Shown: positions 33,915 to 43,215, counted from the stretch's first letter. The stretch: 64,000 bases of DNA from Solwaraspora sp. WMMD792 (GCF_029626105.1 NZ_JARUBH010000009.1:4526001-4590000), one strand, 5' to 3'. Program-made: numbers and translations. The notes: generated from the letters alone by a model not told the origin.

Positions 33915-35618
33915 GTGACCATCAGCTCGGGCCGCTCGATGATCCGTCCGGCGGTCGTCGTGCTGTCCACAGCAGCCCTCGCGGTCGCTGGAGCCATGAC
34001 AGCACTGGCGGGAACCCACACCGCCGACGCCGCCGTCGGCAGCCTCGCCTTCGCCTCGAACGTCGAGGACGAGGGCGCCGACTGCCCCGTACCCAATCCA
34101 GGTTCCTTCAGCCCCAACTCCCGACTTCCAGATCCGTTCCGAAAGATCGACGGTTCGCGGATCACCACCAAGGCCGAGTGGGTCTGCCGGCGGGCCGAGA
34201 TCCGGGAGCAGGCCGAACGGTACGTCTACGGTGACAAGCCGGCCAAGCCGGCCACCGTCACCGGCACCGTGACCAGCTCCACCATCACGGTGAACGTCTC
34301 GCACAACGGCCGCAGCTCCAGCTTCTCGGCCGGCGTCCAACTGCCCAGCGGATCCGGACCCCACCCGGCCGTCATCGTCTACGGTGGATTCGGCGCGGAC
34401 ACCGCCACCATCCGGTCCGCCGGTGCCGCCGTGATCAGCTTCGACCCGTTCTCCGTCGGCCAGGAAGGCACCGGACGCAGCAACAAGCAGGGGGCGTTCT
34501 ACAGCATCTACGGATCGTCCAGCAGCACCGGACTGCTGATGGCCTGGGCGTGGGGGGTCAGCCGGATCATCGACGTCATCGAGCAGTCCGGCGGCAACAT
34601 CCTGCGGACCGACATCGGCGTCACCGGCTGCTCCCGGTTCGGCAAGGGGGCCTTCGTGGCTGGCGTCTTCGACCAGCGGGTGGCGCTGACCATGCCGATC
34701 GAGTCGGGCAGCGGCGGCGCGCCGGCCTTCCGGGCGATCGCCCAGGAAGCCGGGGCACAGCCGCTGAGCAGCGCGTACGGCGAGCAGCCGTGGCTCGGCG
34801 ACGCGTTCGGCTCGTACACCGGCAACCCGGCCGGCCTGCCGGTGGACACCCACCAGATGGTCGGCATGGTCGCCCCACGTGGCCTGTTCATCATGGAGAA
34901 CCCGCACATCGACTGGTTGGCAGCCCAGTCCGGCAGCGTCGCCGCGCTCGGCGGCGCCGAGATCTACCGGGCACTTGGAGCGTACGAGAACATCACCTAC
35001 TGGTCCGCCGTCTCCGACGGCAGCCACTGCGCCAGCCGGTCGGAGTGGCGCACCCCACTGCAGCAGCACATCCAGAAGTACCTGTTGAACACCGGCAGTG
35101 CGGCCGGCACCTTCCGGATCGCCAGCAACAAGTCCGGCAACCTGGCCCAGTGGCGGGACTGGACGACGCCGACCCTCGCCGACGGCCCGACCACTCCGCC
35201 ACCGACGACCGTTCCGCCGACAACTCCGCCGCCCACGACTCCACCGCCGACCACCCCGCCACCTACGACTCCGCCACCGACCACCCCGCCACCGACCACC
35301 CCGCCGCCCACGACCCCGCCACCGGCTGGCGGCTGCACGGCGACGGTGTCGGTCAACCAGTGGCCGGGCGGCTTCGTCGCCACCGTACGGGTGACCGCCG
35401 GCTCCTCGCCGGTCAACGGCTGGTCGGTCACGATGGCCCTGCCGTCGGGTGCCAGCGTGACCAACGCCTGGAACGCCAGCCGCAGCGGTAACAGCGGCAC
35501 CGTCCAGTTCAGCAACGTCAGCTACAACGGCAACATCGGTGCCGGCCAGTCGACCGAGTTCGGCTTCCAGGGCACCGGTACCGGCACCGGCATGACCCCC
35601 GCCTGCTCAGCCGGGTAG
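33915..35618 (+). CDS. Secreted CE15 glucuronoyl esterase with CBM2 cellulose-binding module
   Basis: A 567-residue exported enzyme. It has a signal peptide at about 1-40 (MIRPAVVVLSTAALAVAGAM). A CE15 catalytic domain spans about 45-420 with the family's nucleophile motif VTGCSRFGKGAF (Ser near 240) and the catalytic His in SDGSHCASR (near 371). A Thr/Pro linker follows at about 424-472 and a family 2 carbohydrate-binding module at about 473-567 (VSVNQWPGGFVATVRVTAG). CE15 enzymes split the ester between glucuronoxylan and lignin alcohols, and CBM2 holds the enzyme on cellulose or xylan. The GTG start has GGGAG upstream. It is monocistronic with a strong terminator. Confidence 0.92.
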   Translation: MTISSGRSMIRPAVVVLSTAALAVAGAMTALAGTHTADAAVGSLAFASNVEDEGADCPVPNPGSFSPNSRLPDPFRKIDGSRITTKAEWVCRRAEIREQAERYVYGDKPAKPATVTGTVTSSTITVNVSHNGRSSSFSAGVQLPSGSGPHPAVIVYGGFGADTATIRSAGAAVISFDPFSVGQEGTGRSNKQGAFYSIYGSSSSTGLLMAWAWGVSRIIDVIEQSGGNILRTDIGVTGCSRFGKGAFVAGVFDQRVALTMPIESGSGGAPAFRAIAQEAGAQPLSSAYGEQPWLGDAFGSYTGNPAGLPVDTHQMVGMVAPRGLFIMENPHIDWLAAQSGSVAALGGAEIYRALGAYENITYWSAVSDGSHCASRSEWRTPLQQHIQKYLLNTGSAAGTFRIASNKSGNLAQWRDWTTPTLADGPTTPPPTTVPPTTPPPTTPPPTTPPPTTPPPTTPPPTTPPPTTPPPAGGCTATVSVNQWPGGFVATVRVTAGSSPVNGWSVTMALPSGASVTNAWNASRSGNSGTVQFSNVSYNGNIGAGQSTEFGFQGTGTGTGMTPACSAG

Positions 35619-35648
35619 TCCGCCTACGGATCCAGTGCGGACCCCGTC

Positions 35649-35683
35649 GCGGGTGTGGTCGGCGACAAGCCGGCCACACCCGC
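35649..35683. terminator. Bidirectional terminator after the esterase gene
   Basis: GCGGGTGTGG at 35649-35658 pairs perfectly with CCACACCCGC at 35674-35683 between two convergent genes. Confidence 0.8.
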
Positions 35684-35751
35684 GGCGAGGTCCTCGCTTG
35701 TGGCGCCTGGATCAACTCACCCGAGGTCGCGGACGACCTGCAGCGAGCTGA

Positions 35752-36228
35752 TCAGAGCCCACACCCCCACCGCTCCTGGATCTTGATCACGATCGGCATG
35801 CGCTGGGTCACCACGCCGTCCGACAGCGTCATCTCGGCCCGGTACTCCCCGAAGTCCAGCGGCGGCAGGGTCATCGCCACCCAGGCGATGCCGACGTACC
35901 GGTCGCCGTTCGACCCCGGCGGGATCGGAACCGGCAGGCCGTAGTCCGTACCCTCGGGCAGACCGTGCATGTCGACGTGCAGGGGCGTCGACCACGACCC
36001 GGCGACGAATCCAACGAAGTACGTGAAGTTGGATACGTTGGCCGGGAGACAGGCGCGCTGCTCGTAGTCGGACAGATGCCAGGTCGCCTGCGACGTTCCG
36101 GCGGCAGGGGCCGGCGCCGCCGAACTCGCGCCACCGGCCGCCGACGCGGTCGATGGACTGATCGCCAAGGTCAGCGCCAGGCCGGTTGCCACGGCGAGCG
36201 CCATCTTGACCGAGCGGGACAATCTCAC
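35752..36228 (-). CDS. Small secreted protein of unknown function
   Basis: The product has 158 residues from a GTG seven bases after AAGGAGG; longer reading of the frame upstream lacks a ribosome site. A signal peptide (about 1-32, VKMALAVATGLALTLAISPSTASAA in outline: Lys, then ALAVATGLALTLAI, then Ala-rich cleavage) precedes a short, probably beta-rich domain with two Cys (RACLPANVSN and ERWGCGL) that may form a disulfide. The motif TYFVGFVAGSWSTPLHVDMHG suggests an immunoglobulin-like fold. I recognise no family. Confidence 0.65.
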   Translation of the reverse strand: MRLSRSVKMALAVATGLALTLAISPSTASAAGGASSAAPAPAAGTSQATWHLSDYEQRACLPANVSNFTYFVGFVAGSWSTPLHVDMHGLPEGTDYGLPVPIPPGSNGDRYVGIAWVAMTLPPLDFGEYRAEMTLSDGVVTQRMPIVIKIQERWGCGL

Positions 36229-36312
36229 GATGAGCCTCCTTCGGTGATCCTGCCTTGGACGACCTCCAACCCCAGAACCCGGTCCACACCCGGTTCGCCG
36301 CCCCTTGTGCAC

Positions 36313-36333
36313 GGAGTATCACGTGGATACTCC
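36313..36333. promoter_or_regulatory. Perfect palindrome in the divergent gap 36229-36576
   Basis: GGAGTATC at 36313-36320 and GATACTCC at 36326-36333 flank ACGTG. The sequence is 85 bases upstream of the minus-strand secreted-protein gene and also faces the plus-strand gene at 36577. It has the form of a dimeric repressor site. The remainder of the 348-base gap shows no gene. Confidence 0.5.
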
Positions 36334-36576
36334 TCGAACACCACGCACCTCTTGGGTATCCCCTACCTCCCGAGATTCATCGATGTTGCTGAATTGGGTC
36401 CGGCCGTGCTGAAATGACTCACATCGCCGCAGCGCGGGGGCAACCGCACTGAGAACGGCCAGCCGGGAGCATCGCGGTGTCGGCAGCGCCCCCTGGCAGA
36501 CGCCCGCACCCGCACCGCCCGACGGCATCATCCACGGTGGTCTGTCAGCGCAACGGATTCGGCGACGAGGTGAGAA

Positions 36577-37164
36577 GTGGTCATGGTTTCCCGGGAGAGA
36601 TTCGCGAGGTGGTACCGGAACCGCTTCGTCTGGGTGGGGGTGATCCTGCTGGCGACGTCGGCCAGCGTGGTGGTGTTGGTCAACTCGGCCGGCCCGGAAC
36701 TGGCACCGGCGGATCTGCGCGGGCAGATCATGACCCGGATGCGCGCCACGCTCGAACAGGCGGACCCGGAGCAGCACAACCACGCCGGACACATCGTGCA
36801 GGCGGCCAACGGGGACGAGCCGGCACCGACGGTGATCTGCGGGGTCCACGTCTACGGCCACGAGCCGGCCGACGTCGACAAGCTCGCCGACGTGCACACC
36901 GTCTACGGTTTCCACCTGTGCGGGGTCGCCGGACCCGACCGCCCCTGGGACGTCGCTCCGAAGCTCGCCGGTCCGGTGATCATGGACCTGTCCACCGAGC
37001 CTCCGGGCATCCAGGTGGTCGAGGCCACCGCCGAGATCATGTTCGTTGACCGGCTGCGACAGATGTTCCCGCCGAAGTACGCGGAGCTGGCGATGAAGGA
37101 GGCCCTGGCCGAACCGGAGATGGCCGATCTGCGCCGCCGGTACGACGCTGCAGCCGGACTCTGA
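36577..37164 (+). CDS. Single-pass membrane or secreted protein, unknown
   Basis: This 195-residue protein has an N-terminal basic segment and one hydrophobic helix at about 16-36 (FVWVGVILLATSASVVVLV), then a soluble extracytoplasmic domain with VICGVHVYGHEPADVDKLAD and two Cys. The GTG at 36577 is six bases after GAGG; an ATG two codons later is possible. No family is recognised. A perfect terminator follows at 37202. Confidence 0.65.
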   Translation: MVMVSRERFARWYRNRFVWVGVILLATSASVVVLVNSAGPELAPADLRGQIMTRMRATLEQADPEQHNHAGHIVQAANGDEPAPTVICGVHVYGHEPADVDKLADVHTVYGFHLCGVAGPDRPWDVAPKLAGPVIMDLSTEPPGIQVVEATAEIMFVDRLRQMFPPKYAELAMKEALAEPEMADLRRRYDAAAGL

Positions 37165-37201
37165 CCACGCCGAACGGAGCGCCGACGGCGCCGACGGACG
37201 T

Positions 37202-37239
37202 CCCGTGGTGGTCGGGACCAAGGTCCCGGCCACCACGGG
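37202..37239. terminator. Hairpin terminator
   Basis: CCCGTGGTGGTCGGGACC at 37202-37219 pairs with GGTCCCGGCCACCACGGG at 37222-37239 with one wobble or mismatch, after the gene at 36577. Confidence 0.8.
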
Positions 37240-37318
37240 TGTTCCGCCTCAGGCGCCGGGAACCGCCAACGCGGGAAGCTGATCTCGTCACAGCGAGATA
37301 CGAGTCGCGGAGGCGACG

Positions 37319-37915
37319 ATGACCACCACCCAGCACACCAGCCACCGGTCGATCGAACGGCCCCTCGAGCGCGCCGAACTCCCCGGCGCGATGCTGACCA
37401 CCACCGCCGCCCGGGCCCTGGCCGTGCTGCGGATCTCCACCGGGTTCGTCTTCCTCTGGGCGTTCCTCGACAAGACCTTCGGCTTCGGCTTCGCCACCCC
37501 GGCCGAGCGGGCCTGGGTCAACGGCGGCTCGCCGACCAAGGGCTTCCTCTCCTCGGTCGAGGTCGGCCCGCTGCAGTCGTTCTTCCACTCGATCGCCGGC
37601 ACCTGGTGGGCCGACACCCTGTTCATGACCGGTCTCGGTGCCATCGGCATCGCCCTGATCGCCGGCATCGGGCTGCGCGTCGCCGCCGCTTCCGGCGCCC
37701 TCATGATGGTGTTCATGTGGCTCGCCGAGTTCCCGCTCGACCGCGTCACCGCCAGCGGCGAACCCGCCCACGCGACAAACCCGCTGGTCGACTACCACAT
37801 CGTCTACGCGGTCGTCCTGGTCGTCCTCGCCGCCGCGTACGCCGGCCACACCTGGGGTCTCGGCCGGCTCTGGGCGAAGCTGCCCTTCGTGCAGCGCAAC
37901 CGCTGGATGATCTGA
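37319..37915 (+). CDS. DoxX/DoxD-like membrane protein
   Basis: A 198-residue protein with four predicted membrane helices (AVLRISTGFVFLWAFLD, TLFMTGLGAIGIALIAGIG, VAAASGALMMVFMWLAEF, YHIVYAVVLVVLAAAYAGH). The pattern is that of the DoxX superfamily, including the DoxD subunit of thiosulfate:quinone oxidoreductase. The substrate is unknown. The ATG follows GGAGG. A short inverted repeat (ATCTCG/CGAGAT at 37282-37299) lies just upstream and may be an operator. It is monocistronic, with its own terminator at 37931. Confidence 0.75.
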   Translation: MTTTQHTSHRSIERPLERAELPGAMLTTTAARALAVLRISTGFVFLWAFLDKTFGFGFATPAERAWVNGGSPTKGFLSSVEVGPLQSFFHSIAGTWWADTLFMTGLGAIGIALIAGIGLRVAAASGALMMVFMWLAEFPLDRVTASGEPAHATNPLVDYHIVYAVVLVVLAAAYAGHTWGLGRLWAKLPFVQRNRWMI

Positions 37916-37930
37916 CCTTCCCTCCCCCCA

Positions 37931-37970
37931 CCGGTGTGCCGGACCGCTCCCCCGCGGTCCGGCACACCGG
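37931..37970. terminator. Perfect 17-bp hairpin terminator
   Basis: CCGGTGTGCCGGACCGC at 37931-37947 pairs with GCGGTCCGGCACACCGG at 37954-37970 right after the DoxX-like gene. Confidence 0.85.
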
Positions 37971-38058
37971 TGTCTGACGTACCCGACGTCGGATTCCCAG
38001 GCTGGGTCGATCCCCGGCGCAGTGGCTCTGGGAGCTCAAGCCGGCGGACAATGATCTG

Positions 38059-38943
38059 ATGCGCCTGGTGTCGTTACTACCGTCGGCGACGGAGATCGTC
38101 TACGCGCTCGGGCTGGACCACGATCTCGTCGGGGTGACCTTCGAGTGCGACGAGCCGCCGACCGCCCGCCGGGACAAAGCCGTCGTCGTCGGTGGCCGGG
38201 ACACCCGGGGCATGACCCCGGCGGAGATCGACAGCTACGTCAAGGGCCGGATGGCTGCCGGGGACGACCTGTACACGCTGCACGCCGATGCGCTGGCCGA
38301 CCTGGCACCGGATCTGATCCTCACCCAGGACCTGTGCCGGGTGTGCGCGCTGCCGTCCGGCCAGGTATCCGACGCCCTCGACTACCTCGGCTGCCGCGCC
38401 GACGTGCTGTCGCTCGACCCGTACACCCTCGACGAGGTGCTCGACACCATCGTCGCGGTGGGCGACCGGACCGGCGTACCGGATCGGGCCGGCGTGCTGG
38501 TCGCCGGGCTGCGCCGCCGGCTCGCGGCGGTGGCCGCCGCGGTCGCCGGTGCCGACGCACCCCGGGTGGCGGTGGTGGAGTGGGTCGACCCGCCGTTCAC
38601 CGCCGGCCACTGGGTGCCCGACCTGGTATCGGCGGCCGGCGGCAACCCGGTCGCCGCCCGTCCCGGTGCCCGCTCGACGCAGACCACCTGGGACGCCTTC
38701 GCCGCCGCCGACCCGGACGTGGTGCTGGTGGCACCGTGTGGTTTCCATCTCGACGGGGCCGCCCAGCAGGCCCGGGTGGTCGCGGACCGGATCCCGGGCG
38801 TACCGGTGTGGGCGCTCGACGGGGACTCCCTCGTCGTCCGGCCCGGACCCCGGCTGATCGACGGGGTCGAAACCATCGCCGCCGTACTGCACCCCGACCG
38901 GGTGCCGGCCGCACCGGCCGGCACCGCCACCCGCGTCGCCTGA
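38059..38943 (+). CDS. BtuF-like cobalamin/metal-complex binding protein without signal peptide
   Basis: This 294-residue protein starts MRLVSLLPSATEIVYALGL, the hallmark of the BtuF/periplasmic-binding-protein class III family, and continues with LAPDLILTQDLCRVCALPS and GARSTQTTWDAFAAADPDVVL. It has no signal peptide or lipobox, and no ABC permease or ATPase genes flank it. Cytosolic BtuF-like proteins of this type are common and their ligand is not established. I see no cobalamin riboswitch upstream. Confidence 0.8.
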   Translation: MRLVSLLPSATEIVYALGLDHDLVGVTFECDEPPTARRDKAVVVGGRDTRGMTPAEIDSYVKGRMAAGDDLYTLHADALADLAPDLILTQDLCRVCALPSGQVSDALDYLGCRADVLSLDPYTLDEVLDTIVAVGDRTGVPDRAGVLVAGLRRRLAAVAAAVAGADAPRVAVVEWVDPPFTAGHWVPDLVSAAGGNPVAARPGARSTQTTWDAFAAADPDVVLVAPCGFHLDGAAQQARVVADRIPGVPVWALDGDSLVVRPGPRLIDGVETIAAVLHPDRVPAAPAGTATRVA

Positions 38944-39054
38944 TCTGGAATCCGGTGTCGGACCCGGCGGCCACGCACGCAGGGCTGAGATCTTCGTTGG
39001 CTGGGTAATAGGTGCCAGCAGCGCACGGACTTGCCGCCGACCCGAGGAGAACTC

Positions 39055-40581
39055 GTGACCGACCAGCGACAACGCCCACCGACCACCACCGACGCCGGGG
39101 TGCCGGTCGCCAGCGACGAACACTCGCTCACCGTCGGCCCGAACGGCCCGCTGCTCCTGCAGGACCACTACCTGATCGAGCAGATGGCGAACTTCAACCG
39201 GGAGCGGATCCCGGAGCGGCAGCCGCACGCCAAGGGCGGCGGTGCGTTCGGCGTGTTCCAGGTCACCAGCGACGTCAGCGCGTACACCCGGGCGGCGGTC
39301 TTCCAGCCCGGCACCGAGACCGAGGCGATCGTCCGGTTCTCCACCGTCGCCGGGGAGCGGGGCAGCCCGGACACCTGGCGTGACCCACGCGGCTTCGCCG
39401 TCAAGCTGTACACCAGCGACGGCAACCTGGACATCGTCGGCAACAACACGCCGATCTTCTTCATCAAGGACCCGATGAAGTTCCAGCACTTCATCCGGTC
39501 GCAGAAGCGCCGGGCCGACAACAACCTGCGCGACCACGACATGCAGTGGGACTTCTGGACCCTGTCGCCGGAATCCGCGCACCAGGTCACCTGGCTGATG
39601 GGCGACCGGGGCATTCCGCGTACCTGGCGACACATGAACGGGTACGGCAGCCACACGTACATGTGGATCAACGAGCGGGGCGAGAAGTTCTGGGTCAAGT
39701 ACCACTTCAAGACCGACCAGGGCATCGAGTTCTTCACCCAGGACGAGGCGGACCAGATGGCGTCGGCCGACACCGACTACCACCAGCGGGACCTGTTCGA
39801 GCACATCGCCGCCGGGCAGTTCCCGTCCTGGACGCTGTACGTGCAGGTGATGCCGTTCGAGCAGGCCAGGACGTACCGGTTCAACCCGTTCGATCTGACC
39901 AAGGTGTGGCCGCACGGCGACTACCCGCTGCACGAGGTCGGCCGGCTGACCCTGAACCGCAACGTCACCGACTACCACACCGAGATGGAGCAGGCCGCGT
40001 TCGAGCCGAACAACGTGGTGCCCGGCACCGGGTTGTCCCCGGACAAGATGCTGCTGGCCCGCGGGTTCAGCTACGCCGACGCACACCGCGCCCGGCTCGG
40101 CGTCAACTACCGGCAGATCCCGGTCAACTCGCCGAAGGTGCCGACACACAGCTACTCCAAGGACGGCGCGATGCGCGTGCGCAACGTCACCGACCCGGTG
40201 TACGCGCCGAACTCGTACGGCGGACCGCAGGCGCAGCCGAATCTCACCGACGACGGCGGCACCTGGTACGCCGACGGCGAGATGGTCCGGGCGGCGTACT
40301 CGTCGCACGCCGAGGACGACGACTGGGGTCAGGCCGGCACCATGGTCCGCCAGGTGCTCGACGACGCGGCTCGCGACCGCCTGGTCGACAACATCGTCGG
40401 CCATCTGCTCAACGGGGTGAGCGAGCCGGTGCTGCAACGCGCCTTCGAGTACTGGCGCAACGTCGACAAGAACATCGGCGACCGGGTGGCCGCCGGAGTG
40501 CGGGCCAAGCAGGATGAGAAGGACCCGAAGGCGGCCAAGCAGGCCAATCCCGCCCGGTCCAGCATGCAGGCCAAGGCCTGA
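39055..40581 (+). CDS. katA: Haem catalase (clade 3, small subunit)
   Basis: This 508-residue catalase disproportionates hydrogen peroxide in the cytosol. The catalytic His is in [14 protein letters not shown] (near 66), the Asn in [10 protein letters not shown], and the proximal haem Tyr in [14 protein letters not shown] (near 345). The [18 protein letters not shown] signature is complete. The GTG at 39055 follows GAGGAGA. The length fits small-subunit clade 3 enzymes. The gene stands alone with a perfect hairpin after it; no FurA or OxyR gene is adjacent. Confidence 0.95.
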   Translation: MTDQRQRPPTTTDAGVPVASDEHSLTVGPNGPLLLQDHYLIEQMANFNRERIPERQPHAKGGGAFGVFQVTSDVSAYTRAAVFQPGTETEAIVRFSTVAGERGSPDTWRDPRGFAVKLYTSDGNLDIVGNNTPIFFIKDPMKFQHFIRSQKRRADNNLRDHDMQWDFWTLSPESAHQVTWLMGDRGIPRTWRHMNGYGSHTYMWINERGEKFWVKYHFKTDQGIEFFTQDEADQMASADTDYHQRDLFEHIAAGQFPSWTLYVQVMPFEQARTYRFNPFDLTKVWPHGDYPLHEVGRLTLNRNVTDYHTEMEQAAFEPNNVVPGTGLSPDKMLLARGFSYADAHRARLGVNYRQIPVNSPKVPTHSYSKDGAMRVRNVTDPVYAPNSYGGPQAQPNLTDDGGTWYADGEMVRAAYSSHAEDDDWGQAGTMVRQVLDDAARDRLVDNIVGHLLNGVSEPVLQRAFEYWRNVDKNIGDRVAAGVRAKQDEKDPKAAKQANPARSSMQAKA

Positions 40582-40587
40582 CCCATG

Positions 40588-40620
40588 GCGGTACGGCGGA
40601 CCGGCGGGCCGCCGTACCGC
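40588..40620. terminator. Hairpin terminator after the catalase gene
   Basis: GCGGTACGGCGG at 40588-40599 pairs perfectly with CCGCCGTACCGC at 40609-40620. Confidence 0.85.
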
Positions 40621-40687
40621 TCGGCGCGGCGCCGGTCCCGCCTGGTGTTCACATGTCCACCGCGAGGCAGCCCGTTAGGATGCGAGC

Positions 40688-41239
40688 ATGAGTTCAGAGG
40701 CTGTCGGCAGGCACATGCCCCCGATCGTAAGTCTCGACGACCTCACCGCGATGATGGCTGCCGACGAACACCACCGGTACGAGATCAGCCCCGACGGAGT
40801 CCTCTCGATCATGCCACCCCCGGGGTACGCCCACGCGATCATCGCGACCCGGCTGATGGTGTGGCTCGCCGCAGCCGGTGTCCCCACCGATCAGATCGCA
40901 CAGGCGGTGGGACTACGCATCCCCGGCCGCGCCGGCATCGGCGGGCGCATCCCCGACCTTGTCGTCTGGAGCAAACCTCAGGCCGATGCGGTCTGGCTGC
41001 CGGTCGCCGACGTACTCCTCGTCGCCGAGATCGTCTCACCGGGCTCCGAAGGCACCGACACGGTGACCAAACGCAATGAGTACGCGGCAGCTGGCATCCC
41101 CCAGTACTGGGTGGTCGACCAGGACACGGCTCAGACCGTGACCGTGCACCGGCTGGACGGCGACCACTACGCCGTACAGGCAACCATGCCGCTCGCCTGG
41201 CTCCTCAACACCAGCCCGGCCGAGCACGGCCTCGGCTGA
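40688..41239 (+). CDS. Uma2-family (DUF820) putative endonuclease-fold protein
   Basis: A 183-residue protein with the restriction-endonuclease-like core: an N-terminal helix with HHRYEISPDGVLSIMPPPGYAHA, Asp in GRIPDLVVW (near 98), and LLVAEIVSPGSEGTDTVTKRNEYAAAGIPQYWVVD containing the ExV and K residues (in parts: LLVAEIVSPGSE, KRNEYAAAGIPQYW). The Uma2 family is greatly expanded in actinomycetes and cyanobacteria and its role is not settled. No toxin-antitoxin or transposon partner is visible. ATG after a short AGGATGCGAGC leader. Confidence 0.85.
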   Translation: MSSEAVGRHMPPIVSLDDLTAMMAADEHHRYEISPDGVLSIMPPPGYAHAIIATRLMVWLAAAGVPTDQIAQAVGLRIPGRAGIGGRIPDLVVWSKPQADAVWLPVADVLLVAEIVSPGSEGTDTVTKRNEYAAAGIPQYWVVDQDTAQTVTVHRLDGDHYAVQATMPLAWLLNTSPAEHGLG

Positions 41240-41273
41240 TCCCGGTCGGGGTACTTCGACCCGACGCTGTGGA

Positions 41274-41807
41274 TCATCGGCGGTCCCGCGACCGGACGCG
41301 GTACAGGCGGACGGCGAGCCACAGCCCGCTGACGGCGAACATCGCCGCGCTGGCCAGCAGCCAGCGAGTCAGGTACGGCTGCTGGGTCAGGCCGGTCGCG
41401 GCGGTGAACGTGCCGCCGCCGAGCTGCAGAATGCCCGGCAGGTAGACGACGAACAGCAGCGCCGACCCGAGCGCCGGCACCCGGACATGGTTCACCACGG
41501 ACAGCCGCGCCGGGCGGCTACCGTTCCCGGTGGCCGCCTGGGTCGCGGTGGTGGACCGGGTCGCGGTGAGCAGCGCCCGGTCGGCGGCCGCGTAGACCGG
41601 CCACATGACCAGGTCGTGCACGATCACCGCGGCCACGAACCAGATCAGCATCCGTACGGCGGTCGTCTCGTCGGCCAACCTCAGCACCACCCAGCCGGTG
41701 ACCGCGAAACAACCCACCAGCACCAGCAGGTGCCACAGCGGCGCCCCGTAGCCGGCCCGGAACCGGGCGGCCACCGTCTGCGTGCTCCGGTCACCCATCG
41801 CCGTCAC
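41274..41807 (-). CDS. Four-helix membrane protein coupled to the molybdoenzyme gene
   Basis: This 177-residue protein has predicted membrane helices LWHLLVLVGCFAVTGWVVL, MLIWFVAAVIVHDLVMWPV, ALGSALLFVVYLPGILQLG and LLASAAMFAVSGLWLAV. Its start lies 17 bases inside the end of the molybdoenzyme gene, so the two are coupled. It may supply electron-transfer or membrane anchoring, but no haem His pair is clear. Function is unknown. Confidence 0.65.
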   Translation of the reverse strand: MTAMGDRSTQTVAARFRAGYGAPLWHLLVLVGCFAVTGWVVLRLADETTAVRMLIWFVAAVIVHDLVMWPVYAAADRALLTATRSTTATQAATGNGSRPARLSVVNHVRVPALGSALLFVVYLPGILQLGGGTFTAATGLTQQPYLTRWLLASAAMFAVSGLWLAVRLYRVRSRDRR

Positions 41808-43149
41808 CGTCCCCGCTGAACTCGATGGTCGCCACCCATTTGGTGCAGTGCACGCCGGGCAGGGCCGGCACGATGATCCGGGCCGGGAATCCGTGGTCGA
41901 GCGAGAGGTCGACCCCGTTGACCCGCAACGCCAGCAGCGAGTCCGGGTCCAGCACCTGGTTGGCCTGCAGGGTCGCCTTGTTGAACAGGCCGCCGCGCTG
42001 GATCGAGGTGACCCGGGCCGACGCCGGCTCGGGCACCCCGGCCTCAGCGGCCAGGTCGCGTAGCCGTACCCCGGTCCAGGTCTGCAGGGTCGACCAGCCC
42101 TCCACGCAGGCGATCGGCAGCCGCGCGGTGTGCGACGGCAGGCCGAGCAGCTGTTCCCGACTCAGGCTCACCACCCGGTCGTCGTCGCCGCGCAGCTCCA
42201 GGCGCCAGCCGTCGCCGGTGTCGGCCGGCCCGATCCCGGCCGCGGCGGCGGTCCGGTTGACCGGGAAGCCGTTCGGCCCGTCACCGGCCGGCCGACCACG
42301 GGGCAGCAGCAGAGCGAGCCGCCGCCACGGACCGTCCAGGCTCTGCCCGACGGTCAGCACCGCCAACAGCAGCGACCCGCCGCCGACCAGGGCGAGCGCA
42401 CCCCGGCGGCTGATCGTGGCGGGCGCGGGGCGCGGGGCGACCAGGCCGTCCGGGTCGGGCGGCTCGGGCCGGGTGTCGGCCCGCGAGGTGCGCAGTTCGG
42501 CACGCAGCGACCGGGACCGCAGCGCGGTGACCATCCGGGGCAGTTTGACTACGACGTGGACGACGAGCGCGGCGGTGAACACCCACGCCCCGAAGTAGTG
42601 CGCGGTGTAGAAGTCGAACCCGAACAGGTACGCGTACTGCACGTTCAGCACACCGGTGACGGTCTGGAACAGGATCCCGCCGACCAGCAGCAGCAGCGAG
42701 ACCCGCTCCAGCGCCTGCGCCACCGACCGCACCGGCGGCCAGGCGAACAGTTTCGGGATCACCGACCACAGTTTGGCCAGGATCACCGGGATCAACGCGA
42801 TCCCCAACGCCACATGCAGGCCCTGGCTGACCCGGAACAGCCAGGACGGGCGGGTCGGCCAGTCGAAGTACGGCAGCCGCAGCCAGCCGACGTCGCGCGG
42901 GAACGCCTGCCCGAACTGCGGCCCGTAGGCGATGTAGTCGAGCAGCCCGGTGATCATCACCACCGGCAGGCCGATCAGCAGGACGAGGCCGAGGACCGAG
43001 GTCAGCCAGGGGCCGCGCAGCGGGCTGCGCCAGCGGTGGGCAACGTCGAACGGCCCGGCAGAGGCGGGGCCGGCAGAGGTGGGACCGGCAGAGGCGGGGC
43101 CGGCGGGGCCGGAGCCGGGGTCCGGTGCCGGATCGGTGGTGGCGGCCAT
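41791..43149 (-). CDS. Sulfite-oxidase-like molybdopterin oxidoreductase with membrane N-terminus
   Basis: This 452-residue protein has four or five membrane helices in residues about 40-270 (SVLGLVLLIGLPVVMITGLL, LHVALGIALIPVILAKLW, YFGAWVFTAALVVHVVVKL), like a cytochrome b561 or DMSO/YedZ membrane part, with His residues in LHVALG and VVHVVV that could bind haem. A YedY/sulfite-oxidase-type Mo domain follows at about 285-452, with the molybdenum-ligand Cys in LPIACVEGWST (near 348) and GFPARIIVPALPGVHCTKW. The fusion replaces the usual MsrP-MsrQ pair. The substrate is unknown. It is divergent from the epimerase gene over a 7-4-7 site. Confidence 0.88.
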   Translation of the reverse strand: MAATTDPAPDPGSGPAGPASAGPTSAGPASAGPFDVAHRWRSPLRGPWLTSVLGLVLLIGLPVVMITGLLDYIAYGPQFGQAFPRDVGWLRLPYFDWPTRPSWLFRVSQGLHVALGIALIPVILAKLWSVIPKLFAWPPVRSVAQALERVSLLLLVGGILFQTVTGVLNVQYAYLFGFDFYTAHYFGAWVFTAALVVHVVVKLPRMVTALRSRSLRAELRTSRADTRPEPPDPDGLVAPRPAPATISRRGALALVGGGSLLLAVLTVGQSLDGPWRRLALLLPRGRPAGDGPNGFPVNRTAAAAGIGPADTGDGWRLELRGDDDRVVSLSREQLLGLPSHTARLPIACVEGWSTLQTWTGVRLRDLAAEAGVPEPASARVTSIQRGGLFNKATLQANQVLDPDSLLALRVNGVDLSLDHGFPARIIVPALPGVHCTKWVATIEFSGDGDGDG

Positions 43150-43197
43150 GTACCGGGACGCTAGTTCGCGACGACCCGGTCAGGCCCCGGTTCGACG

Positions 43198-43215
43198 ATT
43201 ACGGAATTCTGACGG
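43198..43215. promoter_or_regulatory. 7-4-7 direct repeat, putative OmpR-type response regulator site
   Basis: On the minus strand the two 7-base words CCGTCAG and CCGTAAT are separated by AATT, matching the CCGTAAG-ACTT-CCGTAAG element at 45830-45847. It lies in the divergent gap between the molybdoenzyme and epimerase genes. Confidence 0.5.

Noticed and set aside
35185-35330. Minisatellite in the esterase gene
   Set aside because: The CCGCC/ACC repeats encode an ordinary Thr-Pro linker and have no fixed period.
37971-38058. Cobalamin riboswitch before the BtuF-like gene
   Set aside because: The gap after the hairpin is only 88 bases and shows no conserved B12-box sequence or long leader.
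38077-40437. Minus-strand frame across the BtuF-like and catalase genes
   Set aside because: It runs antisense through two clear enzymes and a gap, with no domain of its own.
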